Shown: one piece after another, positions 1 to 28,914 of the stretch
Layout: each line of letters starts with the position of its first letter
Numbering within the stretch: the stretch's first letter is position 1
Origin: Flaccisagitta enflata
Lineage: Eukaryota > Chaetognatha > Sagittoidea > Aphragmophora
Direction: 5' to 3'
Length of the DNA: 64,000 nt
Assembly (NCBI GenBank): GCA_965153355.1
Contig: OZ231127.1
Span: 31,000,001-31,064,000 of the forward strand
Program-made: the position numbers and the translations under genes
Notes under the pieces: model-generated
What the model saw: only the letters and a program-made list of their open reading frames with translations
Databases searched by the model: none
Told to the model about the DNA's origin: nothing

Positions 1-150
1 CTCGGGCATCAAATCAGGGAAGGGCAGACGGACTGGCAGACAAATGAACAAACAAACGAAAGTTCCCCTGTGTTCTGCGGGACTTTGTCCCCTTTGGGGC
101 CACTGCCCTGCTTCCCCCTCAACAACTGGACAATTAAAGGTCCCTTTGAA
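1..150 (+). mobile_element. Family B 3' fragment at window edge
   Basis: AAAGTTCCCCTGTGTTCTGC, GGGACTTTGTCCCC, GGGGCCACTGCCCTGC: the distal arm of a B element; the rest lies outside or is lost. Confidence 0.6.
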
Positions 151-940
151 CTCAATGGAGCTTTAGCCACTGCCCTGAGTTCAATTGCTGATGGCTACCC
201 CACCCAGAAAAATCAAAACGGTCAACTGCTTTCAGATCCTATCTTTTTAGGCCAAAATATTGTTTTATCAATCAAAGTCCTTGCTTTAAAGCTTTAAATT
301 TGCCCTCTATGGCCTGAAAATTGTCCCATAAGGATCCCCATAAGACTGTTCAACCTTGAATCAGGCCCCACAGGCATCAAATTACTCTGATTTAAAACCA
401 GTTAAAGAGGTGCTTTGGTGCACCTAACATTGGAGATGATTCGAATCGGCGCGTTATAGGCAATCTTTTTCCCTCCAAAATATTGACGTCTTACTCATTT
501 TTGAGAGAATTAAAACAGTTTTCACGGACGCTTCGCGGAAATAAGAAAGGCAAAGCCAAAAGCAGACGGGAAAATCAATCTTGAAGTTTTTCTATTTTTT
601 CTTCAACTTAAAAATCGAACATTGTTGCAACTAAGAATTTTCCTGACTGCTGTGGGTAGCTCCTTCATTTAAGCTCTTGCAGCGGTCTCATTATGAACTG
701 ATGAAAGCTAAATTACTTAAAACTGTCCTTTACAGTAGGGACTGACAGATTTAACAATGTCTGGAGACAAAAAGATAAAAATGCCTGTAAACGACATAAA
801 AATTGACACAGGGTCAAAAAATAGTAGAGGATGGGTGGGCTGGGGAGTACAACCCCCATTCACAATCTCGCCCACCCCGCTCACAAAGACGGACCCAACT
901 GCAGCTTCATAAATACGCATTTTCGCACTTTTAACATGAG
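151..940. other. No gene recognised
   Basis: AT-rich with short frames only. A reverse hairpin AGGTGCTTTGGTGCACCT at 406-424, followed on the minus strand by CTTTAACTGG, looks like a worn family A head. Confidence 0.5.
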
Positions 941-954
941 AGTGGCCCGCAGAC

Positions 955-1085
955 CAACAGGCTGATTGACGGACCTACAGATAGACTGATGGATGGACGG
1001 ACAGATGGACTGATGGATGGACGGACAGACGGACTGATGGATTGACTGACGGGCGGACTGATGGACGGACCGACGGGTGGACTGG
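955..1085 (+). repeat. GGACGGACAGATGGACTGAT minisatellite
   Basis: Degenerate (GGAC)n-type array with GATGGACTGATGG units; resembles the internal part of a reverse family A element without clear ends. Confidence 0.6.
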
Positions 1086-1146
1086 ACCGTCAAGTCCTTA
1101 AAGAGGTAATTGTCCGCAACTAAAACAGATTCTCCTTGTGTGATTT

Positions 1147-1346
1147 TTAGTCGCGGGCACGCGACTCTTTACCCAATTTTGTCCGTCCGTCTTTCCCTCC
1201 GTCTGTCTGTTGGTCTTTCACACTTTTCCTTTTATAATCATTTTTTTTTCTCTAAGTCATTTTCGGTCATTTAAGGGTACACTACGTCATTATAAGTCAT
1301 TCTAAATGTATGTCTCGCAAGCGACTTTAGGGCGTTGGCCTTGTTA
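1147..1346 (+). mobile_element. Family A element
   Basis: TTTTTAGTCGCGGGCACGCG start, TCCGTC units, CACACTTTTCCTTTT, AAGTCATT units, end GCGACTTTAGGGCGTTGGCC then TTGTT. Degraded hairpin. Confidence 0.65.
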
Positions 1347-1592
1347 GTCAAGAAGCCTCTCAAGTCTTCTACACAGCCGATTTTGCTAGAAAATTCAACA
1401 CTTCTAGTCACGTGCACGCGGGTATAATCCTTCATGTCTTCCCGTTTATTAGACTGTTGGTCCATTTTCTGCATCACTGCCCCTGCACAAATGCTTGGTA
1501 ACTTTATTTATCACTACCATTGCCAACCTACACCCGACTTAGGAAGTCCTGTCACTGCCCTTGTTTAACTAGAAAGCAGTTTTTCACTTTTT

Positions 1593-2321
1593 GGGCAGCG
1601 GCCCCGAAGGGGCCGATGACCTATGCTTTCTCCTTCTTCTTCTTCGTACCCCCCACCCCCGCTTGTAGCCTCGAGACCCAAATCCCGGCCTTGAGGCCTA
1701 AATCCCAGCCTCAAAACCCAAATCCAAGCCTTAAGGTCCAGATCCAAGCCTTGAGGCCCAAATCCCAGCCTCGAGGCCCAAATCCCAGCTCGAGGCCCAA
1801 ATCCTAGCCTCGAGGCCCAAATCTTAGCCTCGTTGCCCAAATCTCATCCTTGAGGCCCAAATCTCAGCCTTGAGGCCCAAATCCCAGCATCGAGGCCCAA
1901 ATCCCAGCCTCGAGGCCCAAATCCCAGCCTCGAGGCATAAATCCCAGCCTCAAGGCCTATACCCCAGCCTCAAGGCCTATATCCCAGCCTCAAGGCCTAT
2001 ATCCCAGCCTCAAGGCCTATATCCCAGCCTCAAGGCCTATATCCCAGCCTCAAGGCCCAAATCCCAGCCTTGAGGCTCAAATCCCAATCTCGAGGCTCAA
2101 ATCCCAGTCTGGAGGCTCAAATTTCAGCCACGAGGCTCAAATCCCCGCCTCTGCGCTCAAATCCCAGCCTCCAGGTCCTAATTCCATCCTTGAGGCCCAA
2201 ATAACAACAGCATAGGTCATCGGCCCCTTCGGGGCCGCTGCCCCTCTAACCACCTTACACCCACATACACTCACATAGGGGCAACGGGTACCACTGACCA
2301 TCTAAAGCTTTTGCGACTATT
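1593..2321 (+). mobile_element. Family B element
   Basis: After TTTTT, GGGCAGCGGCCCCGAAGGGG then CCGATGACCTATGC. An array of about 26 units of GCCTCGAGGCCCAAATCCCA follows, then the inverted arm GCATAGGTCATCGGCCCC and a tail with CAACGGGTACC and GCTTTTGCGACTAT. Confidence 0.8.
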
Positions 2322-2670
2322 CCTCATTTCTCCCGTCGCCTCCTCCTCCTCCTCCTCCCCCCCCCTTTGACCACATTTTCAACCACTGACAGCTTCCATC
2401 GATCTCCAACAAGCCTTTTGCCCCTTACCACATCATTCTGAAGAGCATAAAAACATTTTTTTAACCAATTGATGGGCCTATTTCAATACCGAGAAGTGAA
2501 AAATCGCGAAAATCAGCAGAAATCTCATTTGCATATTGTGGTCAAATCGCGAGTACCAAGATGATATCCCACCACCAAAAAACGAGTTTCCTGCCATTCA
2601 TATGACCAATACCCGTCATAAAAATGGGCCAGGAGATAGATGAATTCACTTTACCTCATTTCAATACAGC

Positions 2671-2671
<1 letters not shown>
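2322..2671. other. No gene recognised
   Basis: Short (CCT)n at 2339-2365 and an AATCTCATTTGCATATTG motif at 2521, which recurs around 23058 and 33904 within other repeats. Confidence 0.5.

Positions 2672-2760
<89 letters not shown>
2672..2760 (+). repeat. (GT)n
   Basis: Perfect dinucleotide run. Confidence 0.95.
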
Positions 2761-4945
<2,185 letters not shown>

Positions 4946-5148
4946 GGCGCGCACTTGGATACATCCTAGGAAAATAAACGATCTTACGGATTCATTAAAA
5001 AAAATCTAATGTAAAAAACTTCTTCCAATTATCTTGAAAAGATGATTTGTAACAATTAGCATTTCTCTAATGAGTCCTCAATTCGACCTTCATGCCTTAG
5101 TTTTTGTCATCTACCTGATTAATCAGTACTCTACTTACCCATTTCTCA

Positions 5149-5153
<5 letters not shown>

Positions 5154-5218
<65 letters not shown>

Positions 5219-5222
5219 CTCT
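5154..5222 (+). repeat. (CT)n
   Basis: Dinucleotide run. Together with the (GA)n runs beginning at 5286 it forms a potential very long inverted repeat. Confidence 0.9.
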
Positions 5223-5282
5223 CCTTTTACTGCCTCTGGGAAGTTTTTAGACCCTTAAATACATCATCTTTCAAATCCTTAG

Positions 5283-5420
<138 letters not shown>

Positions 5421-5447
5421 AAAGAATGTATGAATTGTAATGCTCAT

Positions 5448-5690
<243 letters not shown>

Positions 5691-6294
5691 ATAGAGAGTA
5701 AGACCGGTTTTAACGAGCAAAACGCGGCTTCATTCATACTACATAATTAATATATTCCGCGATGAAGGGTTTTTCAAGTGGTTCCACAAGGAGACTGTAA
5801 ATCCATCAATGAATTCAATTGCGTGATGACGACATTGATGGAACCCTTCGCCTCTCCTCTTCATTCTCAGTTCAACTTCTAAGTCGAGTGAGTGAGTTTC
5901 TATAAGACGCACGTGCCTGTGTGTCGGGCGGTCCGTCCGGCCATCAGAATGCTGAACATTGTTTCATTGTGGACTTAGGTTGGTTTTACAAAGTATCATT
6001 GCCTAGCATTGCCAAGTTACCACCCTCTGGCAAGCTAGCTGGGCATTCGTGCCTATCACGACTCGTTTTGCCCTCTTGTAACTAGCAAGCGAGGTGGTTT
6101 TGGACTCCAGAAAGACAATGGTTCATTTCCCGTGGATTTGGTCGTGGATAAAAATAAGTCATTAATGGATTGAAATTGATTAAATCTAAGAACGTCACTT
6201 TTGCGGTTCCGCGGCATAGTAATTGATTTTTTTTTATTGCTTTGCCCGTTCATGCGCATGTGTGCTGGGGAAGCGAGCCACTCCTTCCCTTTTT
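5691..6294. other. No gene recognised
   Basis: Mixed sequence before the family B element; no long frame. Confidence 0.45.
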
Positions 6295-6981
6295 GGGCAG
6301 CGGCCCCGAAGGGGCCGATGACCTATGCTTTCACACATAGGGGAAATTTCTCCTTCTTCTCCTTCTCCTCCTTCTCCGTCCACCCCCTTCGAAGCTCATA
6401 TCCTAGCCTTGAGGCTCAAATCCCAGCCCTGAGGCCCAAATCTTAGCCTCGAGGCCCAAATCCTAGCCTTGAGGCCCAAATTCCAGCCTTGGGGCTCAAA
6501 TCCCAGCCTCAAGGCTCAAATCCCAGCCTCGAGCCTCAAATCCCAGCCTTGAGCCTCAAATCCCAGCCTCGAGGCTCAAATACCAGCCTCGAGGCTCAAA
6601 TCCCAGCCTCGAGGCTCAAATCCCAGCCTCGAGGCTCAAATCCCAGCCCCAAGGCTCAAATTCCAGCCTCAAGGTTCAAATCACAGCCTCGAGGCTCAAA
6701 TCACAGCCTCAAGGCTCAAATCACAGCCTCCAGGCTCAAATCACAGCCCCAAGGCTCAAATCACAGTCTCATGGCTCAAATCACAGCCTTGAGGCTCAAA
6801 TCACAGCCTAAAGGCTTTATTACTCATGTCCATGCTCAAATTCAAGCCTAAAGCTTCAAAACTTACTAAGCATAGGTCATCGGCTCCTTCGGGGCCGCTG
6901 CCCCTCTCACCATCACACACTCACATCTACTCACATAGGGGCGACGGGTACCGATGACCATCTAACGCTTTTGCGACTATT
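6295..6981 (+). mobile_element. Family B element abutting SD1
   Basis: Same arms as 1593-2321; array of about 22 units GGCTCAAATCCCAGCCTCGA, drifting to TCACAGCC in the distal third. The tail ends CGCTTTTGCGACTAT exactly where block SD1 starts. Confidence 0.82.
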
Positions 6982-7190
6982 ATGTCTCTTTATAAGCATT
7001 CTAGGCGTTAAAGTGATGGTATCTATTTGCTGAAGGTTTTATAAATCGAAGTATGGGGGGATTAAAAAAACCTTGCTGGATTTTTCAACTCTAATGTATG
7101 AGCCACTGCACCACTGCTACCACATGATGTTTACGGTTGCCAAAGATTAAAACAAATTGATTTGGCCAAATGCCCCCATTTATAATCAGA

Positions 7191-8364
7191 TACAGTAGAT
7201 CTCGTCTAGCCTTGAGATAACAGGGGCAAGCACTATGGAAAAACAAATGAAGCTAGGGAGCTGATGTTTGGAATATACATTATTTCATTCCCCATGATAA
7301 CTAGTTGGTTGCCATGGAAACTTATTTCCATGTACTCCCGCTATAAAAACAATATTTTGAGAGGTTCTTTTTATGGAACATTTATTAAAATCAGATTTGT
7401 TACAACTTTCCCACAATATGTTTTGTAAGAATATTCCTTGTTTGGTGATTGCTAGAGAGCGTATTCATGTGTGACAACCCCTAGCAACAGCTAAACTAGC
7501 AAAATTCTTACCAAACATATTGTAGGAAAGTTGTAGTACTACCTAGCTCATAAGTTTATCACCTCACTAATCTAACAATATCTTTGTTTCAAATGATATT
7601 TTCTAAACAAAATTGGTGAGATTCTGAAACTAGAGCGAATTTTTGTTCAAATGTTAAAAACCCCATTTAGTTATCTCTGACTGTTTAAAAATGATATGCA
7701 AAACAAAATTGCTACTTGAATTCACGATGGCAAGAAAAATGCAAACATGGATACAGAATGTTGCAGTTGATAGAAGACAGGGCTATGGCGCTTTGTGCCG
7801 CTACAACCAAGCAGTGGCACACCAAAGATGGCATCAAGTCTTTCCCCGGTTGGCCTGTATATAGTTTGGACCTCATTTCCATCACGTCCCTATGGTCTCA
7901 AATAAAACAGCTTCCTATCAAAGAGCAACGTCCGCAGCGGGACTGAAAAAGATTGCTCTAAAAGTCTGGAGGAGGATCATACCAATCTCAAATCTTTTTA
8001 CAAAAATATGCCAAGGCTGATGAAGGCATTGGTTAGCGCCCAATGTAGTCACACCAGGTATTGGACATATTACTTACATGTAATTGTATTATCTATCAAA
8101 TTGAATAACTCAATCTGAAAAACGTGATAAACTTTTGAGCTAGATAGTAAATTTGATTTTAAGCAATGATGTTCCTTAAAAAAACTCTCAAAATATTCAT
8201 ATCATAACAGGAATATAAAGAAATGTGTTTCTATAGCAACCAACCATCGTGGGAAATAAAACATCATTTTATTAGTTTATATTCCAAATATCAGTCCCTT
8301 TGCTTTATTTGTTTTTCCACAATGCTTGCCCCCGTGATCTCAAGCCTAGACGAGATCTATTGTA
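7191..8364 (+). mobile_element. Tc1/mariner-like transposon with long terminal inverted repeats
   Basis: Ends read TACAGTAGATCTCGTCTAG and, reverse complemented, TACAATAGATCTCGTCTAG, with the flanking TA as target duplication. The inverted repeats stay similar for about 220 bases. Inside is a transposase remnant. The element sits in duplicated block SD1; the other copy (55621-56164) has lost the coding centre. Confidence 0.8.
7716..8030 (+). pseudogene. Tc1/mariner transposase C-terminal fragment
   Basis: GWPVYSLDLISITSLWSQIK corresponds to the conserved WPA-SPDLNPIE-LW region of Tc1/mariner DDE/D transposases. The key DLNPIEN stretch is degraded to DLISITS. After a stop near 7944, another frame continues LKVWRRIIPISNLF, the usual C-terminal helix. 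Catalytic aspartates upstream are not recognisable. Dead fragment. Confidence 0.7.
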
Positions 8365-8644
8365 TCAAATCGTTGATTTACATCTTCTAAAATCTGGCAG
8401 TTAAGAAGTAATTCAACACTTGGGATGATATCATTTATTACTGGATAAAAGATAATCGAAAAAGCACGACAGCGATTTTGAATCTTCCTTTTTTACCCAC
8501 TTCCGATGCCGATGGGGCGGAGCAAAAGAAGAGACAGAGATGAAAGAAAGATGTTCAGAATTAAATGGGAACAATTCTTTTTAAAATCCCGTTCAACACG
8601 GAAGACGAGGGAGAAAGGAAAGGGGGAGTCAATGAGGGAGAGCA

Positions 8645-8761
8645 GAAGGAGAAGAAGAAGAAGACGAAGAAGAAGAAGAAGAAGAAGAAGAAGAAGAAGA
8701 AGAAGAAGAAGAAGAAGAAGAAGAAGAAGAAGAAGAAGAAGAAGAAGAAGAAGAAGAAGAA

Positions 8762-8808
<47 letters not shown>

Positions 8809-8855
8809 AGAAGAAGAAGAAGAAGAAGAAGAAGAAGAAGAAGAAGAAGAAGAAG
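8645..8855 (+). repeat. (AAG)n
   Basis: About 70 units with two substitutions; the SD1 partner (56447-56553) is half as long. Confidence 0.95.
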
Positions 8856-8856
8856 A

Positions 8857-9209
8857 TGATCAGCGGTACCCGTGCCCTGCCTTAGTAGGTTGTGATTAAA
8901 TTGAGGGAGGGATGCTCTCACAAAATTTCTCCTCCTTCACCTCCCGGAAGCTGGGGAAGATGGCCGCATATGGCCAAAATTGGCAGGAATTGGCAAATTT
9001 TGACAGAATTAAGCAGGATTTGGCAGAATTTGGCAAAATTTGGCCACATTTAGCAGAATTTGGCAGAATTTGGTCAAATTTGGCAGAATTTGGTAGAATT
9101 TGGGCCTTGAGGCTGGGATATGGATGGGGGGGGGTATGTAGGAGAAGGAGGTGAAAATTTTCCATATGTGTGAAAATTTTGGTCATCGACCCCTTTGGGG
9201 CCGCTGCCC
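8857..9209 (-). mobile_element. Family B element with AATTTGGCAG units
   Basis: Tail at left (CAGCGGTACCCGTGCCCTGCC), GGGGCCGCTGCCC head at right. The array unit is an 18-base AATTTGGCAGAATTTGGC, unrelated to the GAGGC units of other copies, so the core has been replaced while ends are kept. Confidence 0.72.
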
Positions 9210-10149
9210 AAAAAGAAGATAAAGATGGAGGAAAAGATGACGAAGAAGAAGAAGAAGAAAAATTCACTATGAGCACCCCGTAGTACATTCATCATCCCAT
9301 TTACAAAAATGGCCAATTGGGTCATTTTATGGCTCAAATTGATGGTCATGGACTAGAGAAACACATTTCTGGGGGAAAAAACCTCTTGGGCCCCCTCTAA
9401 GGGCCCTTTAAGGGCCCTAAATGAGTAGAAAAAGGGCATAAAATAGATTCCCTCAATTATACCATGAAAAACCCTACACAAAATGGCCATTTGGGTCATA
9501 TAATGGCTCAAAATGATGGTCATGGACTAGAGAAACACATTTCTGAGAGAAAAAAGGTTTCAACCTAAAAAAGAAAGTTGCAAAAGCCACAGAAAATTGC
9601 GAAAATCGCAAAAATCGCGAAAATCGCGTTTTTTTTTCCTCGAAAAAGTAATTTTTTTTTTTTAATATCTCCTAATATGTTCAGATATGTGCCCTAATTT
9701 CTTTACCAGATGCTCATTAGGTTGTTGGGATTAGGTGGACACCTTCAAAACAGGTGGCAAGGTGGTGGCCTGGGGTTTTTTTTTAAGCATTTTGGGCTCA
9801 GGATCACCCTTCGCCGTAGTACATTCTTTGTTAGCATGCCAACTTTGGAACCTCATAGCAAAAACAATGAAATTCAAAAATAAAAGTACCTACATATCCC
9901 TTAAGTCATGTATTTTCTGCAGGAAAAATTTCAGCCAAATCCAAGACATTGAGATTTTTGACGCCTGACCATCCCCAAAATGGCCAATTTACATGGGGGG
10001 GAGGGTACTTCCCGACGACCTAGATGGCTGAAATTTTGGCTGAGAGGTTTTTTGGACTAAACTAGTTAACTGATAAAGAAAAATGGACCAAAATGTCATT
10101 TTTCTGGAAAATGCCCTTTAATTTTTAAGAGGGATGCGACCAGCTCCCA
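9210..10149. repeat. SD1 copy 1-specific segment
   Basis: Contains a direct repeat about 170 bases apart (GGTCATGGACTAGAGAAACA at 9344 and 9514) and GCGAAAATCGC repeats at 9600. Absent from the other SD1 copy, so inserted in one or deleted in the other. No TIR was recognised. Confidence 0.55.
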
Positions 10150-10370
10150 GTGAAAAAGAAGGACGAAGAAAAAGAAGAAGCAAAAGAAAAAGAAACAGAA
10201 AAAAAAAGAAAAAGAAAAAGTAAAAGTAAAAGAAAAAGAAAAAGAAAAAAAAAAGAAAGAGAAAGAGAAAGAGAAAGAGAAAGAGAAAGAGAAAGAGAAA
10301 GAGAAAGAGAAACAGAAACAGAAAGAGAAAAAGAAAAGAGAAAAAGAAAAAAAAAGGAAGCAAGAAAATG
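10150..10370 (+). repeat. AAAAAG/AAAGAG-rich tract
   Basis: Purine-only strand for over 200 bases; includes a regular GAAAGA block at 10258-10310. Confidence 0.9.
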
Positions 10371-10663
10371 AACCAAGAAGACAAAGAACCAAAAAGACAA
10401 AGATGATGATCATTGATGATGAGGAAAATTAAAAGCAATATAATAGAAAGACGGATATGAAGACAAAGAAAAAAGAAAAGGCAAAAAAGAAAAAGATCTG
10501 AATAAGACCGGGAATTGGATCCAGTTTTGATGACAGGATGACTGAAACCTTAATCGTTCTACCTGAAGAGTGGTTCATCCTTTTTTGTCGAATCGTGGAA
10601 GATTTTGCGGATCCTGTATTCATCATGGGAATCAAATTATATCGAAGCAGGCGTGGACATGAT

Positions 10664-10670
<7 letters not shown>

Positions 10671-10751
<81 letters not shown>
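10671..10751 (+). repeat. (GA)n
   Basis: Dinucleotide run at the right edge of SD1 copy 1. Confidence 0.93.
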
Positions 10752-10754
<3 letters not shown>

Positions 10755-11371
10755 GTCTTTTCCTCTAAGCGAGAGTCTCTCCCGCCTTTCCGAAATGGGG
10801 TGCTGCACCATGAGACCCATCTCGCTACCATTCCTCAAAGCGAGAGAGAAGAAAGAGTCAAGGAGAGAGAGAGCTGATAAAAGAGAGGCATTCTCACCGA
10901 CCTAGCCGTGACTTCGCCATTGACCTCCTCTCCTTCTCCCTCTCTCTTTCTTTCTCTCTGTTTCTCTTTCCTTCTCTTATTTTGTTTGTTACCGATTTAT
11001 AATCAACCGATCTACTAACAATAGAGGACATTGGTTTGTCCATGTCCATCGAAATTCGATCTTAACAATTGAACTTCAAGAAAAAAAAAGCCAGATAGGG
11101 CAACCTTACTATGCATTCGAAGAGATGTGACGGACACGGACGGACCAATGCAATGGATGCATTGACACGCCATCTCAGGGAGACATGATGACCCATTAAA
11201 AATTTCTTTAAATAAGACCAATCTGGGATTAGTCGCTAAATATATTTAACCACAGCACCTTTCCGATGTTCGCAGGAAGAAAAACTGAATGAATAGCTTC
11301 AAAAATAACTTCGAAAGTAATTGACCATACAACTATCAACGTTGTAAGGGTTCGTTGAACGAATATAGAGT

Positions 11372-11474
11372 CTTCTTCTTCTCCTCCTCCTCTTCTTCTT
11401 CTTCTTCTTCTTCTTCTTCTTCTTCTTCTTCTTCTTCTTCTTCTTCTTCTTCTTCTTCTTCTTCTTCTTCTTCT
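11372..11474 (+). repeat. (CTT)n
   Basis: About 30 units, with CTC variants at the left. Confidence 0.93.
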
Positions 11475-11769
11475 CAATGTACTCCGATCCTTTATGCTCG
11501 CGTGCTATGTGCACCATTTGATGGGAGGAGACACCCCCAAAAATTTCAGGCGTAGTACATCAAGCTAAGCTTGATGTAACGTTTGTTCTTTCTAACTATG
11601 GCAGGACTACTTTGCATACACTTCGATGAAAGATATTTCATATTTGTTTTATCAAACTGTACCATAACTCACTTTTTAAGACTTTTTACAACCAGAAATA
11701 CAAACAAACAATAAGCTCAGTGTGCTTCATAGTGGATATTTCATCGCATTCTTTATTAGAATGTGATAA

Positions 11770-11869
<100 letters not shown>

Positions 11870-12242
11870 ATGGTGGTCATCGTAGTTGTCAGCATCCGAT
11901 TCTATCTGTAGTCAAGTAACTGAACAGCAGGTAGGACATCTGTGAAGGTTTTCACCCCTAACCTCCCAGACTACTCTCTCCTCTTTCGTCGTAGTCATCG
12001 TCGTCAACCATTGATCAATCCTTTGTCGTTAATCCTTTGTTTTTTTTTTCTTTATCTCTAAATGACCACTTATCATCGATGCGAGATATTCACCACTTTC
12101 CACGATCTTATCTGATTGACTCGGGACTTGTAAAGCTGTCATTCTATGTGTTTCTTCCATGATGTATGCTCAATCCTTGTTCTGTTTGTCAGAAATTCGG
12201 TGTACATTCTGAAAAAAATCGTTCATGCATCGCTAATACAGC

Positions 12243-12500
<258 letters not shown>

Positions 12501-13353
12501 GAGATTGAAAGAAAAAGAAATCAAACAAAAAAGCACAAATGAAAAAGAGCCAGTAAGAAAGAAACAAACAAACAAACCAACAAACAAACATACAAACCAA
12601 CAGCCAAACAAACAAAGCAAGAAAAAAGGATAGAAAGAAAGACATGTTTTTTTGGACTGCTACTCTTTCTCACTCATCATTTATTCTTGTTATCCCCAGG
12701 AAACTAATTTTCTGTCTTCGGTCTTCAGTCAAGTTTAACCGATAATTACTCTCTACACAAACGCTGCTTGAACCAAGCATATCCAGTAAAATGCCAATGG
12801 AATAAAGTTTCTTACCCATTTCTTGGGTAAGTAGATGACGAAAGACCATCTCGATTTGTAATGGGCATTTTTTTGCCGAAAAATCAATTCAGTTCATGGA
12901 AAGAGTGGTAGACACGACGTTAACTACTACAAGACAATAAAATGGTTTTCAATACATGCTAAATGAATAACGAAATCATAACATAAAAGATTGGAGAGAT
13001 GGTATAAAATTCATTGGCCAAAAACTGCGGCTATACTGATGTTCAGAAGGAGCTGTACATCCTCCCTACACCCAACTCATCACGATCCAGCATCGCATCG
13101 CTTTTTGCAAATATCAAATCAGTACAGGTAAAAAAATTCATCATTGAATGAAAGCAACAATGAAGCAAGTCGCACTTACAAAATTTGCAGAGTAAAAAGG
13201 AACTTTTTTTACAGAGGTTGCGTCCTCTCACTGGTCCACTACGTCACGTAGCTTTAAACCGCCACTACTTTAGATTGACTGAGGGGCCCAGGAATCAATT
13301 AAGCAACCATTTTGACGTAGCTTGTGACTTAAAGGCATATTGTCACGTTGCTG

Positions 13354-18988
<5,635 letters not shown>

Positions 18989-19482
18989 GTTCTTCCATGA
19001 GAAATTTTAAGAAAATGTCATGAATTTCTAGGCAAACTCTGCGTGTATATGGTCCAAAATGCAGAAGAAATCATTAACGATGGAACCACAATCAAACGAG
19101 GCGACAGCTCCTCTATTCCATCAAAATGAAATTAAGAACAGGTTTAAGATCATATGTATTGATAGATGTCTATTCTACGTAGAATTCCGTGATTCTTGTT
19201 CAATCATAACACAAGTGTATGTACGTTCAGTGTCTACATTTCTTGCGTCAAACTCACATAAGAAAAGGTTTTAAGTTTGATTTCTTAAGCAAATCCCTCA
19301 ATCAATTTTTTTCCATTTAATCAGTCAGTCAGTCAGTCAGTCAGTCAGTCATCCTTGAATCAGCCATTCAGTATTTTCCTTGTTTCATTCAGTCACTCCG
19401 TTATTCAGTCATTCCGTCATTTAGTCATTCTTTTATCTATACATCATGAAAATGTCAATCATGTCAATCAATGTCTCCATAT

Positions 19483-19490
19483 TCATCATT

Positions 19491-19568
<78 letters not shown>

Positions 19569-19569
19569 G
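19483..19569 (+). repeat. (ATC)n
   Basis: Perfect trinucleotide run between the two genes, preceded by a short (CAGT)n at 19322-19350. Confidence 0.93.
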
Positions 19570-19670
19570 TCCTCATTCCTCTACCGTTACTTTTGACATG
19601 CATTTAGTAATCCATTCATTCAGTCTATATACTAATTCCGTCATTTTAATTCAGTCATTTTATCAAAGTC

Positions 19671-19995
19671 AGGCTCAAATCCCAACCTTGAGGCTCACAT
19701 CCCGGCCTCTAGGCTCCAATCCCAGCCCTAAGCCTCAAATCCTAGCCTCAACCCTCAAATCCAAGCCTCCAGGCTCAAATCACAGCCTCAAAACGCAAAC
19801 CACAGCCTCCAACCGCAAATCACAGTCTCATGGCTCAATGCACAACCTTGATGCCCCAATTCATCTATAAAGCTTACTAGGCATAGGTCATCAGCCCCTT
19901 CCGGGCCACTGCCCCTCTCACCATCACACACCCAATATAAACTCATGTAGGAGCAACGGTTACCGCTAACCGTCTAACACATTTGTGACTATTTT
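19671..19995 (+). mobile_element. 5'-truncated family B element
   Basis: The array (GGCTCAAATCCCAACCTTGA and variants) starts abruptly, then GCATAGGTCATCAGCCCC and a tail with AACGGTTACCGCTAACC. Lies between the two genes. Confidence 0.65.
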
Positions 19996-20148
19996 CATTA
20001 GGAGAAAAAAAAAACAAACAGCACGGTTCGATAAAAATCAACGGGAAGGTTGGCGAGAAAGCAGCGTCCATCAAGCCAAAAACGGAACTGGTTTTGGCAA
20101 GGCAGAAATGTTTAAAGAATAATCCAAGAAAAGGGTATAAATCGGACA

Positions 20149-20313
20149 CACAACAACAGCAACAACAGCAACAACAGCAACAACAACAACAGCAACAACA
20201 TGAGTTGCGCATGGATCAACAACGGGAGCATCAGAAATATACAACAACAACAACAACAACAAGAACAACAACAACAACAACAAGAGTTGTGCATGACTCA
20301 ACAACGGGAGCAT

Positions 20314-20381
<68 letters not shown>

Positions 20382-20469
20382 ACATTAACAACAACAGCAA
20401 CAACAGCAACAACAACAACAGCAACAACATGAGTTGCGCATGGATCAACAACGGGAGCATCAGAAATAT

Positions 20470-20500
<31 letters not shown>

Positions 20501-20525
20501 CCACAACCACAACCACAACCACAAC

Positions 20526-20573
<48 letters not shown>
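20149..20573 (+). repeat. (CAA)n with a higher-order coding-like unit
   Basis: CAA/CAG runs are punctuated by nearly identical segments GAGTTGCGCATGGATCAACA, ACGGGAGCATCAGAAATATA at about 20200 and 20430, a variant at 20284, and a stub at 20573. In one frame the unit reads HELRMDQQREHQKY. Confidence 0.75.
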
Positions 20574-20574
<1 letters not shown>

Positions 20575-20635
20575 GAGTTGCTCATGGATCTACATGTAAA
20601 ATAGGAATTTTTGGCCACAAAACTGCAATGAGAGT

Positions 20636-28559
<7,924 letters not shown>

Positions 28560-28914
28560 TGTTGCGGTTCGCGTATCTCGTTTTCTTCTTAAGTCAGAGA
28601 AAATCGTTTTTTTCTTAAGTCAGAGAAAATCGGATTGTTAATTTTTGATTAGAGCGAAGTGCGGTACCGACGGAATGGACGTCCAAACGTAACCATCGGA
28701 TTCGGGTAACGCAGTAATACATGCAGAGCTGCAAGACAATTTGGCAGCTGCAACCGCTTCCAACAATTCCGCTTGAAAAAAGAACAGCGGTTTTCAAAGG
28801 AAAGAAAAAGCACGCCCAAAACTTCTGTGCTTCAAAAACTCGTATTTCCTTGGGATATAAATGATTGAAGTCTTAGACAATGTCACATTTTTCTATCAAT
28901 CTAAAAACCACCAC

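Larger units (their letters stand above)
6982..10760 (+). repeat. Duplicated block SD1, copy 1
   Basis: Aligns in the same orientation to 55437-57571: the lead (ATGTCTCTT.ATAAGCATTC), the mariner-like element, an (AAG)n tract, a minus-strand family B element, an AAAAG-rich stretch, and a unique segment GACCGGGAATTGGATCCAG up to a (GA)n tract. Copy 1 alone has the transposase fragment and an extra segment at about 9210-10130. Confidence 0.8.
18989..20148. other. Intergenic interval between the two minus-strand genes
   Basis: Holds the (ATC)n run and a truncated family B element; it would contain the KDZ promoter. No TATA-like element could be assigned with confidence. Confidence 0.5.

Noticed and set aside
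13180-13225. Possible extra 3' exon of the KDZ gene (donor TTT|GTAAGT)
   Set aside because: The acceptor is weak, the encoded residues show no KDZ match, and exon 7 already reads to a stop after the last conserved block.
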